Positions 1 to 5,506 of a stretch of 5,506 bases of DNA are shown in pieces (the first letter of the stretch is position 1; each line of letters opens with the position of its first letter). The position numbers were made by a program, and so were the translations under genes. Source of the stretch: Acidaminococcaceae bacterium. GTDB lineage: Bacteria > Bacillota > Negativicutes > Acidaminococcales > Acidaminococcaceae. The notes below the pieces were generated by a model, which had not been told where the DNA came from, searched no databases, and was given only the letters and a program-made list of their open reading frames with translations. The stretch spans positions 1 through 5,506 of the forward strand of contig JAQUUF010000095.1 of the NCBI GenBank assembly GCA_028693975.1, given 5' to 3'.

Positions 1-2
1 CT

Positions 3-698
3 AAGAATGACAAGCTGATTCCGGCTGAATATCGTGATAAAGATAATTACTGGCATGGCCTATATTTAGAGACATTAGCTATTGGCGTGAATGATGCTAG
101 GTTTAAGAAAGAGTTTGAGCCGAAGGGCATTAAGTCTCCTACCACTTTGGAAGAGTTGCTTAATCCAGCCTTCAAGGGTGAGATTATTACTCCTGACCCT
201 CGTAAATCAGGTACCGGGTTTACTTTCTTGAGCTCTGTTTTGCAGAGCATGGGCGATGAAAAGGGCTGGGATTATTTAAAGAAGTTTAAAGGTCAAGTCG
301 CGCAATTTACACCCTCTGGTTTTACACCTGCCCAAAAATGTGGAGCTGGCGAATACCTGATTACAGTTAATTTTGTTGCTGACCAAACTTTGGTAAGCAA
401 TAAAGGTCAAAAGATTAATAGTGTTATCTACAAGAATGCAGGTTGGAGTGTAGTTCCTGTTTCCAAGATGAAGAATAAAGCTAACGATGAAGTTGCAAAA
501 GCTTTTATTGATTTCTGCTTGACTAAAGAAGCTGAAGAGATTATTAGCAAGACTACCAATGCAATTGCCTGCAATCCTGAAGTGGCTGCACCGGCTGGAC
601 AAAAACCATTGAAGGAATTGCCTTTGTTTGCTACTTATGACTTTATTAAGGCAGGAGCAGAAAAGCAACAAATGTGCGATAAGTTTTTTAGCTTATAG
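3..698 (+). CDS. ABC importer solute-binding protein, C-terminal part (5' end cut by window edge)
   Basis: The reading frame is open from the first complete codon to a TAG at 696-698, giving 231 visible residues. The family is usually about 330-360 residues, so the signal peptide and much of the first lobe lie outside the window. The GTG at 87 is internal (V in the run LAIGVNDARF) and is not the start. The fragment has the look of the periplasmic binding proteins of the FbpA/AfuA/PhnS type: a YWHGLYLETLAIGVN strand, a LEELLNPAFKGEI segment, an SGTG motif at fragment residues 69-72 and a C-terminal AKAFIDFCLTKEAEEI helix. It would capture a ligand outside the membrane and deliver it to the permease encoded next. 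In ferric-binding members two adjacent tyrosines ligate iron; the corresponding stretch here (EYLITVNFVADQT) has no tyrosine pair, so iron is unlikely. A sugar phosphate, phosphonate or other organic anion is my inference. The family is confident, the ligand is not. Confidence 0.9.
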   Translation, partial: KNDKLIPAEYRDKDNYWHGLYLETLAIGVNDARFKKEFEPKGIKSPTTLEELLNPAFKGEIITPDPRKSGTGFTFLSSVLQSMGDEKGWDYLKKFKGQVAQFTPSGFTPAQKCGAGEYLITVNFVADQTLVSNKGQKINSVIYKNAGWSVVPVSKMKNKANDEVAKAFIDFCLTKEAEEIISKTTNAIACNPEVAAPAGQKPLKELPLFATYDFIKAGAEKQQMCDKFFSL

Positions 699-719
699 GA
701 TCTTAGAACGAAGTGTAGC

Positions 720-765
720 AGCATCCTTACCTTTGGCTGTTTGCTAAGGTAAGGGTGCTTTATTA
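720..765 (+). terminator. Intercistronic hairpin, likely partial terminator or mRNA stabiliser
   Basis: A 14-base arm at 720-733 (agcatccttacctt) pairs with 746-759 (aaggtaagggtgct) with a single G-U pair, leaving a 12-base loop. A broken T-rich tail (ttattaattttt) follows. It lies 21 bases after the binding-protein stop and about 12 bases before the permease ribosome binding site. The imperfect tail suggests incomplete termination. In binding-protein importers such a hairpin commonly lets the binding protein be made in excess over the membrane components, by attenuation or by protecting the upstream mRNA 3' end. Which of these applies here is inference. Confidence 0.75.
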
Positions 766-786
766 ATTTTTGGGGAGTCAAAGTAT

Positions 787-2448
787 ATGACTATGAAAGA
801 TACAGGATATGAACACACTGGGTGGCGCATGGAGCTTAAGCTTCTGCTGCGTGAACCACCTTTGCTAATAAGTATATTAGTGGTTTTTGCCTTATTCGGC
901 ATTTTTATCATTTATCCGTTTTGCAAACTCTTATGGGTTCCCACCGCTGCTGACTGGGTAAGAGCGGTGACTGGCAAGGAATATATACAAGCTTTCAATA
1001 ATACGATGTTTTCTTCTTTGGTTGCAACGGCAACAGCTATTGTTTTTGGCTTTATCTATGCTTATGCCATCAATTATACTGAAATGCCAGGCAAAAGGTT
1101 TTTCCAAATAGTTGCTTTGCTTCCTACGATGGCACCTTCAGTAGTTTCTGGCTTGGCTTTTATTATGCTCTTTGGCCGTCGAGGTTTTATAACTTGGAAT
1201 TTATTGCACCTAAAGGTGGATTTGTATGGTGCTTTCGGTCTGTGGGTAGTACAAACGATTGCCTTTTTCCCCTTGGCTTATATAACTATTTCTGGTGTTT
1301 TGAAATCGATTAGTCCTAACTTAGAGTTAGCAGCGCAGAATTTGGGCGCCAAAGGATGGTATTTGTTTAGAACAGTTACCCTAAAATTAGCTACTCCCGG
1401 AATTGCCAGTGCTTTTTTGCTGGTCGCTATTAATAGCTTGGCTGATTTTGGTAATCCTATGTTAGTTGGCGGTAACTATCACGTGTTGGCGACTGAAGCC
1501 TACACTCAGGTTGTAGGTGCTTGGGACTTACCTATGGGTGCTACTTTGTCGGCTTTCTTGGTGGTTCCTACTGTTTTGGTGTTTTTTATTCAAAGATATT
1601 ATTTAGAAAAGCATTCTTATGTTACTGTCACAGGTAAGCCAGTTGCAGGATTAATCCGCGTGACGGTGGGGAAAAAAGCTCAATGGTTATTCTTTGGATT
1701 CTGTTCAATTTTGAGTGCTGCTATCTTGTTGATCATAGGGGTAGTTTGTTTGTTTGCTTTTACTAATACATTTGGCTACGATTACAGTTTTACGATGAGC
1801 CACTTTATTGAAGGCGTAGTGCAATCTTCTGTTATGAAGAATAGCTGGGTTTCTGCAATGGTTACAGCGGCTATTACTACTGTGTTTGGCATAGCGCTGG
1901 CTTTCTTGACCATCAGGAAGAAGTTCCCCGGTCGTACTATTATGGATTTTTTGGCTATGTTGCCTGTGTCTTTACCAGGTACCTTTATCGGTTTATCTCT
2001 AATTATGGCATTTAATGAGGAACCTTTTTCTTTAACGGGTACCTTGGTTATAATTATTATTGGTATGACTTTGCGGCAATTACCAGTGGGTTATCGTCAG
2101 GCTGTAGCAGGACTTAAACAGATTGAAGCTTCATTAGAGCAAGCCTCAACTAACTTAGGCGCAAATAGCATAGTAACCTTCAGGAGAATTATCTTGCCTA
2201 TGCTTAAAAATTCATTGTCGGTAAGTTTTGTTTATTCCTTTATGAAGTCGATGAACACATTAAGTACAGTTATTTTCTTGGTATCACCAGAGTGGAATTT
2301 GGCCTCGGTTAATATTATGAGTTTGTCAGATCATGGGTTTTTAGCAACAGCTAGTGCTACTGCTGTGGGCATGATGCTGACCATCTTTATTACTTTTGGT
2401 GTGGTTAAGTTGATCTTGCGTGATCAAATTAACATCTTTGACTTATAG
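787..2448 (+). CDS. ABC importer permease, two fused transmembrane halves
   Basis: This 553-residue membrane protein should form the whole translocation channel, because it carries two permease (BPD_transp_1/MetI-like) domains in tandem. Each half has its cytoplasmic EAA-type loop that docks on the ATPase: LELAAQNLGAKG at residues 179-190 and LEQASTNLGAN at 450-460. Hydrophobic stretches near residues 27-49, 75-95, 107-130, 148-170, 207-222, 250-269, 301-325, 356-376, 386-408, 417-432, 477-498 and 522-545 give about twelve membrane spans, as expected for 2 x 6. The length matches FbpB/AfuB-class fused permeases. The ATG at 787 is chosen because GGGGAG at 772-777 sits nine bases upstream; the ATG two codons later is too far from it. 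The gene follows the binding-protein gene after a hairpin and is followed 12 bases later by the ATPase gene. The sequence does not reveal the substrate. Confidence 0.93.
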   Translation: MTMKDTGYEHTGWRMELKLLLREPPLLISILVVFALFGIFIIYPFCKLLWVPTAADWVRAVTGKEYIQAFNNTMFSSLVATATAIVFGFIYAYAINYTEMPGKRFFQIVALLPTMAPSVVSGLAFIMLFGRRGFITWNLLHLKVDLYGAFGLWVVQTIAFFPLAYITISGVLKSISPNLELAAQNLGAKGWYLFRTVTLKLATPGIASAFLLVAINSLADFGNPMLVGGNYHVLATEAYTQVVGAWDLPMGATLSAFLVVPTVLVFFIQRYYLEKHSYVTVTGKPVAGLIRVTVGKKAQWLFFGFCSILSAAILLIIGVVCLFAFTNTFGYDYSFTMSHFIEGVVQSSVMKNSWVSAMVTAAITTVFGIALAFLTIRKKFPGRTIMDFLAMLPVSLPGTFIGLSLIMAFNEEPFSLTGTLVIIIIGMTLRQLPVGYRQAVAGLKQIEASLEQASTNLGANSIVTFRRIILPMLKNSLSVSFVYSFMKSMNTLSTVIFLVSPEWNLASVNIMSLSDHGFLATASATAVGMMLTIFITFGVVKLILRDQINIFDL

Positions 2449-2454
2449 GAGGAG
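2447..2454 (+). promoter_or_regulatory. Shine-Dalgarno of the ATPase gene, overlapping the permease stop
   Basis: AGGAGGAG at 2447-2454 shares its first two bases with the permease TAG stop (2446-2448) and ends six bases before the ATG at 2461. It is close to a perfect anti-16S match. The overlap implies that ribosomes finishing the permease reach the ATPase start directly, which suits balanced production of the two subunits. Confidence 0.85.
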
Positions 2455-2460
2455 AAGACA

Positions 2461-3531
2461 ATGGCAGAATTAGTGTTACAATTAAATGAAATTAATAAAT
2501 ATTTCAATAATAATCATGTTATCAAAAATGTTAATATGACTTTTGAAAAAGGTGAGTTTATAACTTTTTTGGGCCCGTCCGGTTGTGGCAAGACAACTTT
2601 ATTACGCATGATTGCTGGCTTTTATGAGCCTGATGAGGGAGAAATATTGTTAAAAGGCAAGAGAATAGACAAGGTTCCTCCCTATAATAGAAATACAGCT
2701 ATGGTGTTTCAGGAATATGCCTTATTCCCGCATATGTCTGTATTTGATAACGTGGCTTATGGATTGAGTGTAAAAAAACTACCACAAGACGAAGTAGCTA
2801 AGAAGGTAAAGGTTGCCTTGGAGATGATGCAACTGGTGGGTATGGAGCAGAGATATCCTAATCAATTATCTGGCGGACAGCAACAACGTGTAGCTGTAGC
2901 TAGGGCTCTGGTTATGGATCCAGATGTGTTGCTTTTAGATGAACCGCTATCTAATTTGGATGCCAAGCTGAGGGAAACGGTGCGTGTGGAATTACGGCAT
3001 ATTCAGCAGGAAATTGGCTTAACCACCATCTATGTAACCCATGACCAGTCTGAAGCACTTTCTATGTCTGATAAGATAGTGGTTATGAAAGAAGGAGTTA
3101 TTCATCAGATAGGATCTCCCCAAGAAATATATTTTGAACCAAATACAACCTTTGTGGCGGATTTTATAGGAACTACTAATTTGCTTAAGGTGGAGGTTTT
3201 AGGTGAGCACAAGGTGAAATATGGTGCTACTGAGATTGTTGTTGAACAAACTGTCGATTCTGGCAAAGAATATAGTCTTAGTATCCGACCTGAATGTATT
3301 AAATTAACAGGAAACGCCGTTGATCAAGAGGGCGAAGCTTGTGTCAAAGGGAAAATTACTGAAAAAATGTTTCTAGGAGAGAAAGTACGCTATTTCTTGC
3401 GTGACACTCAAGACAAGGAATGGGTTGTAGATATTTTTGACCCAGGTAAGACTTTGTTTACTGGAGAAGTATATATTGTTTTTGCTGACAACAAGGCTTG
3501 GCTGATTGAACATAATAAATTAGATGACTAA
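2461..3531 (+). CDS. ABC importer ATP-binding protein (FbpC/PotA type) with C-terminal TOBE-type domain
   Basis: This 356-residue cytoplasmic protein should act as a dimer that powers the importer encoded upstream. The nucleotide-binding domain is complete: Walker A GPSGCGKT at residues 38-45, Q-loop glutamine Q84 in VFQEYALFP, signature LSGGQ at 136-140, Walker B VLLLDEP at 156-162 with catalytic E161, D-loop SNLD at 164-167 and switch histidine H194 in YVTHDQSEA. From about residue 235 a smaller beta-rich region containing LSIRPECIKL resembles the TOBE_2 domain found in the FbpC, PotA and MalK groups, where it serves as a regulatory or structural extension. The length is typical for such proteins. 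The start is fixed by the strong AGGAGGAG site six bases upstream. It is the last gene of the importer operon and is followed at once by a strong terminator. PotA- or CysA-like specificity is disfavoured by the neighbouring binding protein and the fused permease. Confidence 0.95.
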   Translation: MAELVLQLNEINKYFNNNHVIKNVNMTFEKGEFITFLGPSGCGKTTLLRMIAGFYEPDEGEILLKGKRIDKVPPYNRNTAMVFQEYALFPHMSVFDNVAYGLSVKKLPQDEVAKKVKVALEMMQLVGMEQRYPNQLSGGQQQRVAVARALVMDPDVLLLDEPLSNLDAKLRETVRVELRHIQQEIGLTTIYVTHDQSEALSMSDKIVVMKEGVIHQIGSPQEIYFEPNTTFVADFIGTTNLLKVEVLGEHKVKYGATEIVVEQTVDSGKEYSLSIRPECIKLTGNAVDQEGEACVKGKITEKMFLGEKVRYFLRDTQDKEWVVDIFDPGKTLFTGEVYIVFADNKAWLIEHNKLDD

Positions 3532-3592
3532 AAAAAGGGGGCTGTAACCAAATGAGGAGTATACCTCGATTTGCTTACAGCCCTAGTTTTTA
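3531..3592. terminator. Bidirectional rho-independent terminator between convergent genes
   Basis: The arm gggctgtaa at 3539-3547 pairs perfectly with ttacagccc at 3575-3583. Above it an inner helix pairs aaat (3550-3553) with attt (3569-3572), and gagg (3554-3557) with cctc (3564-3567), around a six-base loop. On the + strand the hairpin is followed by tagttttt, ending the importer operon. On the - strand it is followed by cc and then six T's (complement of 3531-3536), ending araD transcription. The - strand T-tract touches the ATPase stop codon. Confidence 0.92.
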
Positions 3593-3641
3593 TAAATTTT
3601 ATGCTACGGTCTAAGAGTTTTTAGTGCTACTTCTATTGAGC

Positions 3642-4331
3642 CTATTTTTGCCCGTAATAAGCGCTTTTGCCGTGCTTTCTATGGTAGTGCTTGTCCAATA
3701 GGTCTTGATTCAGCTTGGCCGTGGGATTGAGGACTAAGGTATGATAGGCCATTTCGGCTATAGTCTCCAAAACAACAGAATGGTATACTGCTTCTGATGG
3801 GGTGATTCCCCAAGTAAAGGGACCGTGATTGGCTACTAGAATGCCGGGAACAGCATTCACATCTTCTTGTTTGTGGAGCACTTCAGCAATTACTTTGCCA
3901 GTATTTAGCTCATAATTTTTATTGATTTCATCTGAAGTTAACGCTCTGCTACAGGGTACATCGCCATAGAAATAATCTGCATGAGTAGTCCCTAAAGCAG
4001 GAATGGAACGAGCGGCCTGAGCCCAGCTAGTGGCCCAGCGTGAATGGGTGTGAGCTATGCTATGAATGTTGGGACATTGCCTATAGAGCTCTAAATGAGT
4101 GGGCAAGTCAGAAGAAGGAAGTAGTTCGCCTTCAACCACTTCGCCGTCTAGGTTGACGATAACCATGTCTTGAGGGGACATGCCAGTATAAGAAACGCCA
4201 CTGGGTTTAATCACCACATACTGGCGTTTTGTATCAATAGCACTGACATTACCCCAAGTGTATATGACCAACCCTTGCCGAACAAGCTCTAGATTGGCCT
4301 GACAGACAAGTTCTTTTAATTCATCTAGCAT
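3642..4331 (-). CDS. araD: L-ribulose-5-phosphate 4-epimerase (AraD/UlaF/SgbE family)
   Basis: The enzyme interconverts L-ribulose 5-phosphate and D-xylulose 5-phosphate in the cytoplasm, feeding pentoses (or, for UlaF, L-ascorbate) into the pentose phosphate pathway. From the chosen start it has 229 residues, against 231 as I recall for E. coli AraD, and aligns along its whole length from memory. Class II aldolase-fold features are all present: LTWGNVSA-like segment YTWGNVSAID, IKPSGV, PSSD with D75, the zinc site HTH (H94, H96) plus H169 in VANHGPF, HADYFYG with D119 matching the catalytic aspartate, and a C-terminal YYGQ with the conserved tyrosine Y226. The start ATG at 4331 is preferred over the ATG at 4340: AGGGAG at 4341-4346 is nine bases from the former but abuts the latter, and MLDELKELVCQANL matches the E. 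coli N-terminus. It is alone on its strand here, with its own promoter and terminator. AraD, UlaF and SgbE cannot be told apart by sequence alone; araD is the default name. Confidence 0.93.
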   Translation of the reverse strand: MLDELKELVCQANLELVRQGLVIYTWGNVSAIDTKRQYVVIKPSGVSYTGMSPQDMVIVNLDGEVVEGELLPSSDLPTHLELYRQCPNIHSIAHTHSRWATSWAQAARSIPALGTTHADYFYGDVPCSRALTSDEINKNYELNTGKVIAEVLHKQEDVNAVPGILVANHGPFTWGITPSEAVYHSVVLETIAEMAYHTLVLNPTAKLNQDLLDKHYHRKHGKSAYYGQK

Positions 4332-4359
4332 ACTCAACATCTCCCTAAATCAATATATT
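4331..4359 (+). promoter_or_regulatory. Weak candidate promoter for the split transketolase genes
   Basis: TATATT at 4354-4359 is a good -10 match, with a poor -35 (TACTCA, three of six) 17 bases upstream. It would place the start near 4366 and overlap the araD start region and promoter, so the two directions could compete. A CCTA-N18-TAGG inverted repeat (4344-4369) covers it. The promoter must lie somewhere in this short divergent gap if the transketolase genes are not read from further upstream, but this assignment is weak. Confidence 0.25.
4341..4346 (-). promoter_or_regulatory. Shine-Dalgarno of araD, decides the start codon
   Basis: Read on the - strand this is AGGGAG. It directly touches the ATG at 4340-4338, which leaves no spacer for initiation there. 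It is nine bases from the ATG at 4331-4329, a normal distance, so the shorter 229-residue product is supported. Confidence 0.8.
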
Positions 4360-4361
4360 TA

Positions 4362-4390
4362 AGTATAGGACAAAACTGATGTTTAAGCAA
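4362..4390 (-). promoter_or_regulatory. Sigma70/SigA-type promoter for araD
   Basis: On the - strand a -35 element TTGCTT (4390-4385) and a -10 element TATACT (4367-4362) are separated by exactly 17 bases. TTGCTT matches the consensus at four of six positions (TTG-C- pattern imperfect at the end) and TATACT at five of six. Initiation would fall near 4355, giving a short leader of about 24 bases before the ATG at 4331 and including the AGGGAG site. This is a sequence-pattern prediction only. Confidence 0.55.
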
Positions 4391-4412
4391 CGAAAGAAAA
4401 GAGGAATGCGCA

Positions 4413-5240
4413 ATGAAGCTATTACTAGACAAAGCTAAACAAATACGTCGCGCTGTTATGCAGTTGGTTGTTACGGCTAAAATGGGACATATCGGTGGCG
4501 ATTTTAGTGAAATAGAAATCTTGGTAGCCTTGTACTATAAATACTTGAGAATATCTCCGGCTACTCAAGAGAATTCTAATAGAGATAGATTTGTCCTCAG
4601 TAAGGGCCATTCTGTGGAGGCATTATACTGTATTTTGGCAGATTTAAGTTTTTTTTCTACAGCTGATTTGGCAACTTATGGTAAATTTGGTTCTAGGTTT
4701 ATTGGCCATCCTCATAATAAGATTCCTGGCATAGAGATGAATACGGGTTCTCTAGGACATGGGTTGGCTCTGGGAGTAGGTATGGCTCTGGCTGGTAAAA
4801 TGGATGCAAAGGCATACTATACCTATGTTGTAATGGGTGACGGAGAAGTAGAGGAAGGTTCAGTTTGGGAGGCAGCTATGGCAGGGGCTCATTACAAACT
4901 GGATCATCTAATTGCTTTTGTTGATAAAAATGGGTTGCAAATTTCTGGTTCTACGGAGCAAGTCATGGCCCATGAGAATTTGGAAGAACGTTGGAGAGCT
5001 TTTGGGTGGGAAGTTTTATCGATTAACGGTAATGACCTAGAGCAAGTGTGTATGGCTATTGAAACAGCACACAAAATTGTGGGCAAACCTATTATGATAG
5101 TGGCGCATACTATTAAAGGTAAAGGTTGTTCTTTTATGGAGAATAAGGTCGAATGGCACCACAGAGTTCCAACTGATGAAGAATTTAAAAAATTTATGCA
5201 GCAAACGAAAAGAGATGATAAAAATGACTGCCCTTGCTAA
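4413..5240 (+). CDS. Transketolase, N-terminal (thiamine-diphosphate-binding) subunit
   Basis: This 275-residue protein corresponds to the first third to half of a full-length transketolase (about 660 residues) and must pair with the next gene's product to be active. Together they would move a two-carbon ketol unit between sugar phosphates in the cytoplasm. Visible features in order: GHIGGDFS near residues 25-32 with H26, VLSKGH with H66, FIGHPH at 97-101, NTGSLGHGL at 110-118, the diphosphate/Mg motif starting GDGEVEEGS at 142 and closing with N173 in DKNGLQISG, and HTIKGKG at 232-238. The start ATG at 4413 follows AGAGGA (4399-4404) at a normal distance. Its last 17 bases overlap the C-terminal subunit gene, implying translational coupling. 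A run of eight T's (4649-4656) lies inside the gene but the frame is intact. Split transketolases occur both as housekeeping pentose-phosphate enzymes and in specialised sugar pathways (for example apulose-4-phosphate and sulfo-sugar transketolases), so the exact substrate is open. Confidence 0.94.
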   Translation: MKLLLDKAKQIRRAVMQLVVTAKMGHIGGDFSEIEILVALYYKYLRISPATQENSNRDRFVLSKGHSVEALYCILADLSFFSTADLATYGKFGSRFIGHPHNKIPGIEMNTGSLGHGLALGVGMALAGKMDAKAYYTYVVMGDGEVEEGSVWEAAMAGAHYKLDHLIAFVDKNGLQISGSTEQVMAHENLEERWRAFGWEVLSINGNDLEQVCMAIETAHKIVGKPIMIVAHTIKGKGCSFMENKVEWHHRVPTDEEFKKFMQQTKRDDKNDCPC

Positions 5241-5506
5241 TAAACAGGCTATTTGTAATACCCTTTTAGCCGCTGCTAGTAATGATAAAGACATTGTTGT
5301 GGTTTGTAGTGATTCACGTGGGTCTGGCTCTATGACAGAGTTCTCTCAACAATATCCGCAACAATTTGTAGAAGTAGGTATTGCCGAGCAGGATTTAGTA
5401 GGCATTAGTGCTGGGTTAGCTAGCTGTGGTAAGAAGGTTTATGCTGTTTCACCTGCTAGCTTTTTGTCTGCTCGTAGCATGGAACAAGTTAAAGTTGATG
5501 TGGCTT
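5224..5506 (+). CDS. Transketolase, C-terminal (pyrimidine-binding) subunit, partial at right edge
   Basis: Ninety-four codons are visible, starting at the ATG at 5224 and running open through the window edge; the family's C-terminal subunits are about 300-320 residues, so roughly two thirds is missing. The translation begins MTALANKQAICNTLLAAA and carries SDSRGSGSM at residues 29-37, followed by FVEVGIAEQDLVGISAGLA, the hallmark of the Transket_pyr domain. E55 in GIAEQ is the conserved glutamate that activates thiamine diphosphate bound by the partner subunit. The gene overlaps the N-terminal subunit gene by 17 bases in a different frame. An AAGAGA stretch at 5210-5215 can act as a modest ribosome binding site, about eight bases upstream. 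The SDSRGSGS/GIAEQ combination is typical of stand-alone C-terminal transketolase subunits; DXS shares the GIAEQ motif but is a single longer chain. Confidence 0.92.
   Translation, partial: MTALANKQAICNTLLAAASNDKDIVVVCSDSRGSGSMTEFSQQYPQQFVEVGIAEQDLVGISAGLASCGKKVYAVSPASFLSARSMEQVKVDVA

Noticed and set aside
87..89. GTG at 87 as the start of the first gene
   Set aside because: The frame is open upstream to the window edge and the upstream residues (YWHGLYLETLAIG) continue the binding-protein fold, so the GTG is an internal valine.
276..671. 131-codon reverse frame opposite the binding-protein gene
   Set aside because: It lies wholly antisense to a convincing gene, has no ribosome binding site I can support and its translation resembles no family I recognise; the other short reverse frames (47-250, 4425-4610, 4904-5086, 5037-5294) are rejected likewise.
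699..786. Riboswitch or small RNA in the gap before the permease gene
   Set aside because: The gap is only 88 bases and is explained by one simple hairpin plus a ribosome binding site; no complex conserved fold is visible.
787..2448. Permease as a fusion artefact or frameshift joining two genes
   Set aside because: Tandem permease halves in a single chain are the normal form in FbpB/AfuB-type importers and both EAA loops are in one frame.
4378..4400. Catabolite-response (cre) element in the divergent gap
   Set aside because: The sequence around TTTAAGCAACGAAAG lacks the paired half-sites and central CG spacing of the cre consensus.
4649..4656. Run of eight T's in the N-terminal transketolase gene as a frameshift or phase-variable tract
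   Set aside because: The frame is intact across it with all downstream motifs present, and such runs arise readily from Phe-Phe codons in an AT-rich gene.

Overview
The window reads as a bacterial chromosome segment, AT-rich, with strong GGAGG-type ribosome binding sites and long rho-independent terminators. This points to a low-GC Bacillota. The terminator style and protein sequences would suit a Gram-negative Bacillota such as a Negativicutes, but that placement is an impression from the sequence, not a result. I see no mobile element, CRISPR array, RNA gene or pseudogene.

Layout. (1) Positions 3-3531, + strand: a binding-protein-dependent ABC importer. It comprises the C-terminal part of a solute-binding protein (cut by the left window edge), a permease with two fused halves, and an ATPase with a C-terminal TOBE-type domain. 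A strong hairpin lies between the binding-protein gene and the permease gene. (2) Positions about 3531-3592: a bidirectional terminator between convergent genes. (3) Positions 3642-4331, - strand: an L-ribulose-5-phosphate 4-epimerase (AraD family) with its own recognisable promoter. (4) Positions 4413 to the right edge, + strand: a split transketolase. Its N-terminal (thiamine-diphosphate-binding) subunit overlaps by 17 bases the start of its C-terminal (pyrimidine-binding) subunit, which runs off the window.

How they fit together. The importer is the FbpABC/AfuABC architecture. The visible part of the binding protein lacks the adjacent tyrosine pair that ferric-binding members use, so an organic anion such as a phosphorylated sugar or a phosphonate is a better guess than iron. 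The epimerase makes D-xylulose 5-phosphate, the classical donor for transketolase, so the divergent araD / split-transketolase pair looks like a small pentose-catabolism locus. A functional tie between importer and pentose enzymes is only inferred from proximity, since a strong terminator separates them. I find no clearly novel system. The points most worth checking are the importer's ligand, the intercistronic hairpin, the corrected epimerase start, and the true substrate of the split transketolase.
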